This document shows, piece after piece, positions 7,734-17,524 of a DNA stretch of 17,524 bases. The stretch is from Polyrhizophydium stewartii. Its lineage: Eukaryota; Chytridiomycota; Chytridiomycetes; Rhizophydiales. How positions within the stretch are numbered: the stretch's first letter is position 1; every line of letters starts with the position of its first letter. The DNA is taken from NCBI GenBank assembly GCA_027604665.1, contig JADGIZ010000268.1, positions 1-17,524 of the forward strand, in the 5' to 3' direction. The translations under genes were made by a program, and so were the position numbers. Below the pieces are notes generated by a model. The model saw only the letters and a program-made list of their open reading frames with translations. It ran no database searches and was not told the origin of the DNA.

Positions 7734-10160
7734 ATGGCCGCACTCAGCTCGCACCAGGTCGAGCCGCTCGCCCGCCACCAGGGCACCTTCTACCTGTCCT
7801 TCTCGCCAAAGACGCTGCCGTACGCAGAGCTCGCCGCATACCACCTCGCCGCCGCGCAGGCGCCAAAGTCGGCCCCGGCGCACTCGATCCGCGTCGGACT
7901 CGACCACAACCTGCTCGCGCCGGCCGCCGTGCTCACCGTGCCAAAAGGCCCGTTCGCCGCCGAGAAGACGACGCTGACCGGCAAGACCAACATCGTGCGC
8001 TTCTTCTCCCGCGTCTTCGCCGCCGGCCCCGCAGGCGCGAGCGCGCTGTCGACCTCGTCGCTCTATCCCGAGTCTGCACCCGAGCTCAAGGCCCGCATCG
8101 ACGACTGGATCGACCGCCTGCGCACCGCGCCGGGCACCCAGCTCGCCGCCGCTGACGTCGTCAAGGCGCTCGAGGCTGCCGCGCCGACCAAGGCGCTCGT
8201 CGGCACAGCGACCACCATCGCGGATCTGCTCGCGTGGGACGCGCTGCTCGCCACCGGCGCGTCGTCGCCCAAGCTCGCCGGCTGGCTCAAGTCGATCCAC
8301 TCGGCGCCGGCGCTCGCCAACGCCGCCGCGACCATCGACGGCCTCGTTGAGACTGCGCCGCAGCTCGACGTGTTCCGTTTCGAGATCGTCAGCCAGATCT
8401 GCGCACTCACGGGATCGACCCCCGACGTCATCTACCCACTGCTCGAGGAGCCCCGCGACAGGAAGAACGGCGACATCTCGCTGCCGCTGCCGCGTGCCCG
8501 CCTGCCGGGCAACCCGATCGAGCTCGCCACGTCGCTCGCACAAAAGGTGGGGCTCTGCTGCTCGCCAGGCTTTTGATGGATCTCTGCTCGCTGACCGCAT
8601 GGCATGCCCCAATTCGCCTTGCAGTTCAAGTGCAACGATCTCATCACAAAGGCCGCTGCTGCAGGCCCCTTCCTCAACTTCACCTACAACCGCGACACGC
8701 TCCGCAACCGCACCATCGCGAGCGCCGTCGGCCTCGGCCCGCAGTACGGCGCCAACGCAACCGGCTTTGGCAACTTTGGCATCGTCGAGTTCTCGTCGCC
8801 CAACATCGCCAAGCCCTTCCATGCCGGCCATCTCCGCAGCACCATCATCGGTAGCTTCATCAAGAACGTTCTCGATGCCTCTGGCTGGGGCACCGTCTCG
8901 ATCAACTACCTCGGCGACTGGGGCAAGCAGTACGGCCTGCTCGCAGTCGGCTACGAGCGATACGGCAACGACGAGGAGCTCGAGAAGGACCCAATTCGTC
9001 ATCTCTTCCATGTGTATGTCAAGGTCAACAACGACGCCAGCGAGAACCCCGCTGTGCACGACGAGGCCCGTGCATACTTCAAGAAGATGGAGGACGGCGA
9101 CGCGCATGCGTACGGCCTGTGGAAGCGCTTCCGCGACCTCAGCATCGTCAAGTACAAGGAGATTTACGGACGTCTCAACGTGCAGTTTGACATTTACTCG
9201 GGCGAGTCGCAGTACTCGCTCGGCCAGATGCGCGACGTGCTGCACGAGCTGCAGGACCTGGGCCTGCTCGTGCCGGACCAAGGCGCGCTCATTGTCGACC
9301 TGAAGCAGTTTGACCTTGGCGTCGCCGTCATTGGCAAGACGGACGGCAGTCTGCTCTACCTCTCGCGTGACATTGCCGCGGCGATTGACCGCAAGAAGGT
9401 GTTTGACTTTGACCGCATGTTCTACGTGGTCGGCAACCAGCAGATCCACCACTTCAAGCAGCTCTTCAAGATCCTCGAGCTGCAGGGCAAGACGTGGGCC
9501 GAGAAGTGTGAGCACATTGGCTTTGGCATCATCCGCTCCAAGGACGGCAACATGAGCACCCGCAAGGGCACCGTCGTCTTCCTCGAGGACATTCTCGACG
9601 AGGCTGGCAGCCACATGCACGAGCAGATGCGCAAGAACGAGGTCAAGTACGCGCAGATCCCGGACCCGGACTCGGTCGCCGACGTTGTCGGCCAGTCGGC
9701 CACGATGATCCAGGACATGACTGCCCGCCGTTCAAAGGACTACAACTTTGACTGGGACCGCATCTTCTCGTTCGAGGGCGACACGGGGCCGTACCTGCAG
9801 TATGCTCACTCGCGTCTGTGCTCCATCGAGCGCCAGGCCGCGCCGCTCGAAGTCACGCCCGAGGAGCTCCAGTCGATCGACTTTTCACTGCTGACCGAGC
9901 CCCAGGCGTTCACGCTCGTCGAGGCCATCGCCGCATACCCGGACGTGCTCCGCGAAGCCGGCAAGACGCTCGAGCCGTGCACCATCGTCTCGTTTGCGCT
10001 CAACCTCAGCCACGCGGTCTCGTCGGCCATCGACGTCCTGTGGGTCTCTGGCCAGGCGAAGCCCCTTGCGCACGCCCGCCTCGCTCTGTATGTTGCTGCC
10101 CGCATCACGCTCGGCAACGCGCTCAGGCTGCTTGGTCTCAAGCCGCTGACCCGCATGTGA
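7734..10160 (+). CDS. Arginyl-tRNA synthetase with an N-terminal GST-like domain
   Basis: This class I synthetase charges tRNA-Arg with arginine using ATP. Exons 7734-8546 and 8625-10160 join in phase 0 to 782 residues across a 78-bp intron with CTGAC. Residues about 211-300 match the ArgRS N-terminal tRNA-binding domain, then IVEFSSPNIAKPF leads into the HIGH motif HAGH (337-340). NYLGDWGKQYGLLAVGYERYG follows, and the KMSKS-type loop is MSTRKGTVVF (from 581). The end LLGLKPLTRM is typical of the anticodon-binding domain. Residues about 17-200 are extra: a beta-alpha start with FYLSFSPKTLPYAELAAYHL and NIVRFFSRVF, then LYPESAPELKARIDDWIDRL and KALVGTATTIADLLAWDALL. This pattern resembles the GST-like domain of GluRS/EPRS. 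No mitochondrial presequence is evident, so it is probably cytosolic. The synthetase call is firm; the GST call is from pattern only. Confidence 0.95.
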
Positions 10161-10318
10161 GCGGATGTCTGCCGGCTGTGAATGAATCCCTGTTTGGCTT
10201 CATTGTGCAAAGTTGTCTCTGCTGTTGCTGCTGCCTCGTGAGAGCCGCATCAGGCGCTCGACATGGAGCTGGCGCCGCCAACATGGGCAATGTGGATCGC
10301 AGGCCTGCATCCAATGTG

Positions 10319-13300
10319 TCAGCCACGATCTTCGTCGTATTGGGGGGGGGAGATGGGCATCCGAGGCACCCACAGCTTGCCGCTCGCGAACGCAACCGCC
10401 ACCCGCCCGCGCTGCTTCTCGTTGTGCCTGCTCTTGGCAAGCATGCCCGGCTGCACGAAAACGAGCGTGTTCAGAAGCAGGTGGTGCTGCTCCAGGACCA
10501 TGAGCACGATCCTAGCGACAGAGTTCGCTGCTGTCTCGGCGTCGGCGCACTCGATCGTCGCCACAACGTCGTCGCCCGACTTGAACACCATGCTTCGCGT
10601 CGGCATCGGCGAAGTCGGCAGTGTCAGCGACGGGCTTGCATGCAGGGCGGCATCGATGCAGCAGCACCCACCATTCCTCGACCGTCAGCGCGGCGTTGGC
10701 CCGCCCGATCGTCGCCTCGACGTCCTCGGGCGCCAGGCGCTGGCGGTTCACGACAATGTCGGCCGCGAGCGGGCCGAGCGTGAACAGCACCATCTCGTAC
10801 GGCAGCCCCGCCATGACGAGCCCCTCCCACCCCGTCGCGCGCGGCTTGCCGAGCAACGTCGCCTGGGCCTCGAGCGCTTCGATGGGCACGGGCCACAGGA
10901 ACCCGCGGTCGCCCGTGCGCATGAAGCGCAGCGCGGGATCGACCCCCTGGATGACGCAGTCGAACAGCTTGACCGTCTGGCCGTTGACGGGCGCCGACAG
11001 CACCGACGCGCGCCGGTCGGTCTCGTCGCCCGCGGTAGCGAGGCCCTCGACGGTCGCCGGCGAGCTGACCCAGATCTCGCCAACCTCGTCGGGCTTGCAC
11101 AGCCGGCCCGTGACGGGGTCCACGATGGCCACGACGGTGTTGTTGACCACCTTGCCGCAGTCCTGCAGCACCACAGCAGCGGCGAGCTGCCCCGCCGTCG
11201 CGTCCGGATCCACCAGGCCCGCGTCGGCGTCCAGCCCCGCCCGCGCGGCGCGGCTAAGCCCCCGCAGCTCGCGCAGCACGCGGACCCGGCCGTGGCGCAG
11301 CATCGCAGAGTCGAGCCACACGGTCGTTGGCGCGATGGCCATGTACGACCGCGACGCGACAAGCGGGTTGAAGGCGCTCGAGTAGATGTGCGCGAGCGCT
11401 TGGTCCGACAGCCGGTTCGGCGCGAGCGTCTGCGCAACGGCTTGCACTGGCGCGGTCGCACATCGCGTCAGCACCAGCGCGCGAGCGCGGCGGCGGCGGA
11501 AGCTCGCCAGAACACTCAAGCATGTGGGCGGACTCACGGATATGCGGCTGCGTGCGGCCCTCGGCGGGTACCATGCAGTTCTCGAGGTTGTGGAGCGCAA
11601 ACGCGCGAAAGTCGCCCGTGCGCATCTGGGCGACGGCGTGCATGACCATGGACGCCGGCGCAAACACGTCCTTGATCCGGTACCGGTGGATAGTGTCGAA
11701 CAAGATCTGCGGGTTCACAAAGTAGTCAAACGGCGACACGAGGTACGTGCCGGCGCCAACGTAGACGCCCAGGAAGATCGAGTAGACAAACCCGAGCCCG
11801 TGAAACGTGCGCAGACACGACACGAGCGGGCGGGACGTTGGCGGCGCGTACCGCCCGTCCGCCGACGCGCCGGCTGTCTGCTGCAGCGCCGACTTGAGCA
11901 TGCGGCACTGGATCGCCTGGATGCGGCACTGCTCCATGATCGTCCGGTGCGACAAGCGCACAAACGTGGGCCGCATGTCCTCGTCAAACGACACCTGCAC
12001 GACGGCCGTCAGGTCGCGGCGGTGCATGCGCGGCTGGAACACCGAGTCCTGCTTGCTCATGCGCTTGCTGGTCTTGGCCGCGCGCGTGATGTTGCACATG
12101 CTCGGGAAACTTGCGATGCGCTCCTCGGGCAGACACGCCTTGTGCGCGTCGTGCAGCGCGTCGCGGAAGCCGCGAGATTTGAGCGTGTCCTCGACGGCGT
12201 TGTTGACTAGGATCTCCTTGACGCTGAAGTCGCCAATGATCTTGAGCATCACGGGCACGTCCTCGCGGTACCGCGCCGGGTCAAGCGGGTGCAGCGGGAT
12301 GCAGATGATGCCGACGTACAGACACGCCCACACGGCAATGACAAACTCGATCGACTGCGTGCACATGATCAGAACGTGGTCGCCGGGACCCAGGTGCCGC
12401 TTGGCCGCCAGCGCTTGCGCCATGGCGTGGATCTTGGTCGACAGCTTGGAAAACGACACCACCTTGGTCTCTCGCCCGCGCATGTCGATCGACGTCAGCG
12501 CCATGCCGTCCGGAAACGCCTCGGCGCGCCACATGAGCAGCTCGAGAATGGACGGGAATGAGCGCAGGTCCTTGCCAATCTTGTCGTCCAGGATCGGCGC
12601 ATCCTTCATGCCGCCGACAATCTGGCCGGCGCTCCACTTGGCTTGTGCGGCGGCCGCGCCACCACCCGCGTCCTCATTGACGCCTGGGCCAGGTAGCTGA
12701 CCTGACAAGTTGCCCTGCAGCATGGCGAGCTCCTCGCGGCTGTTGAAGATCTGACGGTAGATGACCTGATCGCCACACAAGAACAGATGCTTGACGGGCA
12801 GTGCACCAAACAGGAACATTTTGCGCACGCCCTCGACGTCGACCGCTTGCTGCTTTGTGACGCTGATGGCAGCGAGCGGCTTGAACGCGCCGGGAGCGCC
12901 AGCATCACCCGACGCCGCCTGCGGCACAAACATCGGAAGGTCAAGCGTCACGGGCAACGGTGTCCCCGGCGCCGTGTGCAGCAGCGACGGCAGTGTGAAG
13001 CCGGTAAACGCCGTCTGGAATCCAGTCCCCGAGTTCAAGTTGGCGTACATGCGCGGCAGAGTCTGCGGCTTGCACACAATGACCGCAAACGCAATCAGCT
13101 GGTTGCTCTCGACAAGGACTTGGTGGATCTGCGTTGCCAGGACGCGGCAGTCGTCTCTCGCTGACTCGACAATCACGACTGGCAGATACTCGCTACCAAT
13201 CTGCACGTCAAAGACGACCCTGCAATGCCGCGTCAGTATCCGGCTTTTCTATCGGGCCTTCAAGCAGGAGACTCACATTGCCTCGACGCCGCGTACGTGC

Positions 13301-16300
13301 AGAGCCACTGTCTGTGTCAGCAACGCCGCAAAGTATACATTGTATTCGATCGGACTCGCGCCCGAGCCGGCGCTCCTGACCGAGCCGTTGGCAGGGAGAG
13401 GCCGCTCGGGGGCCTGCGCGAGCTTGCGCTGGAAGACAATATCGCGGGCCATCCCGAGCACCACGAGCCGCTGCGCGCCGTCGGGGATCCAAGGTGCCTC
13501 GTGTCGGCTGACCAAGAATCCATACAGGCCCGTGCGCACATGGTCGTGTGGGGCCGTGGAGTGTGCCGGCGAGTGCGATGGGCTGCGTTGCCCGCTCACA
13601 CTTGCACCACCGTCGTGTCCGATCTCAACCCGCGCGCGCAGTACATGCTCAGTCATGCGCGGCAGCTTCCACAGCCAGTGCGGCATGTTGGGCCCATACG
13701 CCCAGATCTCGCCGATGCACCCGTGCTGTACAAACGAGCTTGTCTCGTCGTCGATGATGGCGATGGATGCGATGCTCGCCGGCGTGCCCGAGTCGCGCAG
13801 CGTCACGACGCCCGGGTAGCTCGATGTCGCCTCGGCGAGCTCAAAGCGTCGGTCGCACAGCGGCACGAGCTTGACGGCGTAGTCGGACGACGCCTCGCTG
13901 CCTTCGTCCGACGCGGCGATGATGGCTCCGCCAAACTCGGTCAGCGAAAAGAGCGTGCAGATGGCCTGCTTGCCTGCAAACCCGGACAGCGATAGCGACT
14001 GCGCGAGCGCATCGCACGTGCCCGGTGGTATGCGCTCCGTGTTGATGATGAACTTGCGCAGCGTCTTCAGCTCGTCGCCCTTGGGCTGCTGCACCTGCGA
14101 CGCGCGCTTGCGCATGCCGAAGCTGAGTCGCGATGCAGGCGACAATACCGCTTGCGGCGAGGTGACGCTATTGCGGTTCGCCGGGTTGTTTGGGCTGTGC
14201 GCCGCCATGAGATCATATGTGACGTTTGCGTCGGCGACAAAGACGGTGGCCTTGGTCGCCGCGATGCACGACGCCCACAGTCCGCTGACGTGGGCAATCG
14301 GCTCGGTGAACACCACGGCAGGCCGGCCGAGGTAGACGCCCATGAATGTCGAGAACAAGAGGCCAATGTGCTGGCGCGGCTCGAGGCCGACCGAGATCTG
14401 GTCGTGCTTTCCGAGCCCAAAGCGTGACTGCACCAGTGCGCACTGGGCCATGATCATGCCGTGGTGCACCGCGACGGCCTTGAACTCGCCCGACGCGTTC
14501 TTGAGATACTCAATGTACGCAATATCGTCGTGCGACATGTGAGCCAGCGCGTTAATGAGCCACGCAGGCTCCTCGGGAAGCACGGCGGACTGGTTTGTGC
14601 GCTTGCTTGCCGCGATCCTGCCGAGGGAGCTTCCGACAAGCTCGTTGGTCTTGATCCACTCGACGCGGGGGATGGCGCCACCGTGCTGTGTGTAGATCTT
14701 GGATAGCGTGCGCACATTGGCCTCGGTTGTGAGACAGATGTCAATGGCGGACGCGTCGAGGATGAATTCGACCTCGGCCAGCTCCTCTTCCGAGACGAGC
14801 GAGCTGGTCACGATCGGCACGGCAGCGTGGCCTGCGAGCATGCAGCCGAAGAGCGCAACGGCAAAGTCGAGCCAGTCCTGGCGGCGGTACAGCAGCGCAA
14901 CAGGCGTACGCGCCAGCGTCGGCACCATCGCCAGCGGGCTTGCGTCCGGGTTGGAGAGGTACGACTGGCGCTGCGTCTGCTTGGTCGTTGGGGAGCTTGT
15001 TGGCGATGCCTCGGGGTACTTTGACCGCAACATCTCGGCGACGCGGAGCGCCTTGGAGTAGAACCTGCCAAAGTCGAGCGAAGCAACCTCCTTCCCGCGC
15101 CCGTCGTACTGCACGAATGCGGCGAGCTCTGGGGCTCGCGCGTACTGCTTGGCGCGATGGCACAGCATCGCGGCGATTGAGTTGAATGTGCCGATCGGGA
15201 CGCCGGATGTTGCATCCTTGGCGCTCGCGTCAATCGCCATGGCAACCGTTGGCATGACTTGCGTTCCAGAGCTCGGACGGCGGCCGTCGCCATGCGTTGT
15301 TGCCGACGCGCCGCTGCCCGCTCTGCGATGCGCGCGCGGCCGGGCGATGGAGAGCTGGCGCTTGATTGTTCCACCCGGGACAGGCGCGCCGGTGTCGATG
15401 GCAAGGCGCGAAGCTGACACGGGCGTGCCAGCGGGCATCCACGACGCCTGCGGCGTGTAGAACTCTGGTGTCTGCACGACCCCCGAGATGCTCTCGATAC
15501 CAGAGGCGTGCGGCGGGTAGTGGATCGTGTGGCTCGACGACACCGACATGCCGTACTGGGCCGGCTTCGGCGATCCGTACAGACCCGTTGTCGACGCCGC
15601 GGCGGAGCGAGAGTACGACCCGCCAATGGCTGCGTGCATCGCTGGAGAGATGATGTTGATTGGGATGCTTGTGTAGGCGGGCAGACGCGTCTCTGCGCTG
15701 GTGTAGTCTGGCTCGCTCGCTTGATACTCGCCCTGATACGGAATGCCACCGTCCGAGATACCCGCCGAGTCTGGGATTGGGATATCCGGTAGGGCAATAT
15801 CGGCCGACGGCGGGTCCATTTCGGTCGAGCCAAAGTTGGGCGATGCGAGGGCCGAGTTGATTCGCGAGTTGCCCTTTGATGAGACGATGCTTCCAATCGA
15901 GCTTTCGGAGCCCATGCGCAGCAGCCTGCCATCCGCATCGGGCGGAGCGAGTGCGTCGCTCGAGTGGTTGACTCCCTCTTTCTCGTGGGAGGCCCCCGAA
16001 GCGGCGGAAGCGAGGATCGGGGTTGATTCGACGAACTGGACGTCCGGATTTCCATCCTGGATGGCCTTTTGGCTTTCCGTTCCTGGGTCCACGCTCATTT
16101 TGGGCTGCAGGCCCCGATCGGCCACCAGGCCCGCCTGCTGCAGATGATGGTTCTGCTGGTCGGGCGGAGGCAGCGGCGGCAGCGGCCGCTGGTGCTGCTG
16201 CTGGTGCTGCTGCTGCGGTGGCGGGGGAGACAGAGCGCGATCTGGTTGGGATGCCGCGCCATTAGCAGACGCTGGGAGAGACTTTCCGGGCAGTGCGGGG

Positions 16301-17213
16301 GCGGATGGATTCGGCGCGGGACTCGAATGCACTTGCAGTTGCGCATTGGCGGGGGATGCATCCGGGTACTCGACGGCAGGGGTGAATCCGTGCGGCTGCG
16401 GCGACAGATGGAACGGCGAGAACGGATCGATGGGAGGCAGAAAGTAACCCTGCGGGGCGGGCATGCCGTAACCGACGGGTGCATGGGGCCCGGGGCGGAA
16501 GGCGCCATGCGGCGCGTACTGCGGGTACGGCCCCGCGAAGGTGGCTGGCAAGTGGCCAGGCGGCGGTGGCCACATGGCGATCGGCCGCGCGGCGACAGGC
16601 CCGGAGATGATGGGCCTGCCCATTGTGTGCGGCGGAAGGGGCAGCATCTGATGTGCTGCTTGGGGTCCAAACCTGGCATTCGGCGCGGGATGGCGGTAAG
16701 CAGGCATCGCGCCGGCTGGCGGCGGCGGGCGGCCGTCTCTGGGTGCGTACTGTGGCGGCTGGACGGGCATCTGCCCCGGCGCGCGTGCCTGCGTGGGCGA
16801 GCCATGTGCGCCGAGTGGAGGTGGCGAAGCAGTCGGATCGCACGGAATGGCATTAGCGTCAGGCGACAGTGCGTGGGCCGACACGGGCAGGACGGGATGT
16901 GGGTCAGGCGACAGCACAGCTTGTCGTCGCAGGCAGAGATCCCGCGCGGAGGGCGTCTGGGCAGACGGGCAAGTGGGCATGGCGTGAGAGCACCAGGGCC
17001 GCACTGGACGTGAATGGGCACCGGATGTGGCGGCGACGGCGACGGCGTGCGATGCCCGGGCCGCGCGGTACCGACCTGGTGTGTGCCGTGCCTGGGCAGG
17101 CGCGCGAGGAGCACGGCGCTCTCGCGGTGGAAGGCGTCTCGCGAGATCCTGCCGCGCTGGGCGTCGACCTCGAGGGCGCGCAGCAGGGCGAGGATGTCGC
17201 CGTCGGACGACAT
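10319..17213 (-). CDS. DIP2/Cps1-like protein with tandem acyl-AMP-ligase-like domains
   Basis: A large protein of about 2,180 residues. Exons: 17213-17076, 16956-13277, 13219-11538, 11440-10672, 10592-10319. Residues 4-40 (DGDILALLRALEVDAQRGRI...AFHRESAVLLARL) resemble the DMAP1-binding helix pair of DIP2. A long Pro/Gln/Ser-rich, probably disordered region follows to about 620. Ligase-like module 1 runs about 630-1270 and module 2 about 1490-2160. Family anchors include SSAFNPLVASRSYMAI, DEVGEIWVSS, RTGDRGFLWPV, LEQHHLLLNTLVFVQPG and the EKQR near the end. DIP2 proteins are related to fatty-acyl-AMP ligases and have been linked to control of diacylglycerol species; fungal relatives include Cps1. 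The core nucleotide-binding motifs look degenerate (see findings). The donor of the first intron (GTCGGT) is weak, and the last intron uses an AAG acceptor. An in-frame ATG at 17261 could add 16 residues. Confidence 0.9.
10342..10350. repeat. Nine-G homopolymer in the 3' coding end of the DIP2-like gene
   Basis: Nine consecutive G on the plus strand (C on the coding strand) encode part of PISPPQ close to the C-terminus. A run of this kind is prone to length error, so the last dozen residues are less certain than the rest. Confidence 0.8.
16130..16220 (-). repeat. Gln/His/Pro-rich low-complexity coding tract
   Basis: CAG, CAC and CCG codons encode a stretch reading QQQHQQQHQRPLPPLPPPDQ in the disordered N-terminal third of the DIP2-like protein (about residues 290-322). 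Such tracts vary in length between strains and often mediate protein contacts. Confidence 0.7.
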
Positions 17214-17270
17214 TTGCGGGCGAGAGGAGCAAGCACGGCAATTCCCCAAGAAACGCGACATGCGGCGGTG

Positions 17271-17327
17271 CTCATTCGCACCGGGTTCATTCGCAACGGG
17301 TTCATTCGCAACGGGTTCATTCGCGGC
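17271..17327. repeat. 15-bp tandem repeat upstream of the DIP2-like gene
   Basis: Units at 17271-17285, 17286-17300 and 17301-17315 and a partial fourth copy to 17327 follow TTCATTCGCAACGGG with one or two changes. On the minus strand each contains an ATG (GAATGAAC). These lie 10-107 bp upstream of the two candidate DIP2-like start codons and are out of frame with them. Confidence 0.85.
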
Positions 17328-17524
17328 AGGCACTAGACTTCATCGCCGCCAGTCTGAGCGGGGGCCGCGGCCGCCGAGTCGCGTCGAGGGGGGCGAGCGG
17401 GTGCGGGAGCGCGAGCGAGATCTGGAACGCGACAAGCGGCGGCCTGCACGCTGCGGCGGCGGCGGCGGCGGCGGGCCGCGGCGTGGGGGCGATCTGCGCG
17501 GCCAGCGGTCTGCGGGGCGCGGGG
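17328..17524. other. GC-rich sequence at the right window edge, no gene supported
   Basis: This stretch is very GC-rich and contains a GGC trinucleotide run at about 17455-17482. On the minus strand it is probably the promoter or leader of the DIP2-like gene and includes an 8-codon ORF at 17343-17317. On the plus strand one frame reads RVRERERDLERDKRRP, which could be a coding fragment of a gene continuing to the right, but there is no start codon or family match. Confidence 0.4.

Noticed and set aside
7656..9620. Minus-strand open frame of over 600 codons opposite the arginyl-tRNA synthetase gene.
   Set aside because: It is the antisense shadow of a strongly biased GC-rich gene; its leucine/valine/glutamate-rich content has no family motifs.
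10635..10671. A shorter last intron in the DIP2-like gene using the CAAG at 10635.
   Set aside because: It would be only about 37 bp. The acceptor at 10593 gives 79 bp, like neighbouring introns, with CTGAC at a normal distance, and preserves the frame.
17075..17213. A GC-AG donor at CCCAG/GCACGG for the first DIP2-like intron.
   Set aside because: The bases after GC do not fit the GCAAGT consensus; the GTCGGT donor, though weak, joins in phase to the long exon.
1..17524. tRNA genes, riboswitches, transposons, CRISPR arrays or viral remnants.
   Set aside because: I found no cloverleaf, terminal inverted repeats, transposase or integrase motifs, or spaced direct repeats on either strand by eye.

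Overview
The window is GC-rich eukaryotic nuclear DNA, most likely fungal. Five conserved protein genes are packed tightly and split by short introns (mostly 57-120 bp). Donors are GTGAGT or GTGCGN, and many introns carry a CTGAC-type branch point 20-50 nt before the acceptor. A tandem acyl-AMP-ligase-like protein of the DIP2/Cps1 type, a yeast-like ALG10 and a fungal-style arginyl-tRNA synthetase fit a fungus. The high GC and compact introns would suit an early-diverging (chytrid-like) lineage, but that placement is a guess. I see no bacterial features, mobile elements, CRISPR arrays, tRNAs or rRNAs.

Layout, left to right. (1) 1-2881, +: UTP6, a U3 snoRNP/SSU-processome protein with 10 exons; its 5' end lies at the window edge and the start is unresolved. 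(2) 3011-4937, -: S-adenosylmethionine decarboxylase proenzyme, convergent with UTP6. Its leader extends upstream and holds a spliced 48-codon upstream ORF (5065-5375) whose last codons read Lys-Glu-Pro-Pro-stop. (3) 5547-7447, -: ALG10, the last glucosyltransferase of lipid-linked oligosaccharide assembly, 5 exons. (4) 7734-10160, +: cytosolic arginyl-tRNA synthetase with one intron and an apparent GST-like domain fused to its N-terminus; it is divergent from ALG10 across a 286-bp intergenic region that contains a strict 9-bp-period GTGAC array. (5) 10319-17213 (possibly from 17261), -: a DIP2/Cps1-like protein of about 2,180 residues with two ligase-like modules, convergent with the synthetase, preceded by a 15-bp repeat that carries upstream ATGs.

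The genes do not form one pathway. They are housekeeping functions: ribosome biogenesis, polyamine synthesis, N-glycosylation, tRNA charging and lipid metabolism. The two observations most worth following are the spliced Pro-Pro-stop uORF ahead of the polyamine enzyme, a candidate polyamine/eIF5A feedback switch, and the GST-like domain on an arginyl-tRNA synthetase, which suggests membership of an aminoacylation complex. Exon boundaries were set by hand from reading frame, splice consensus and protein-family continuity; no searches were run.
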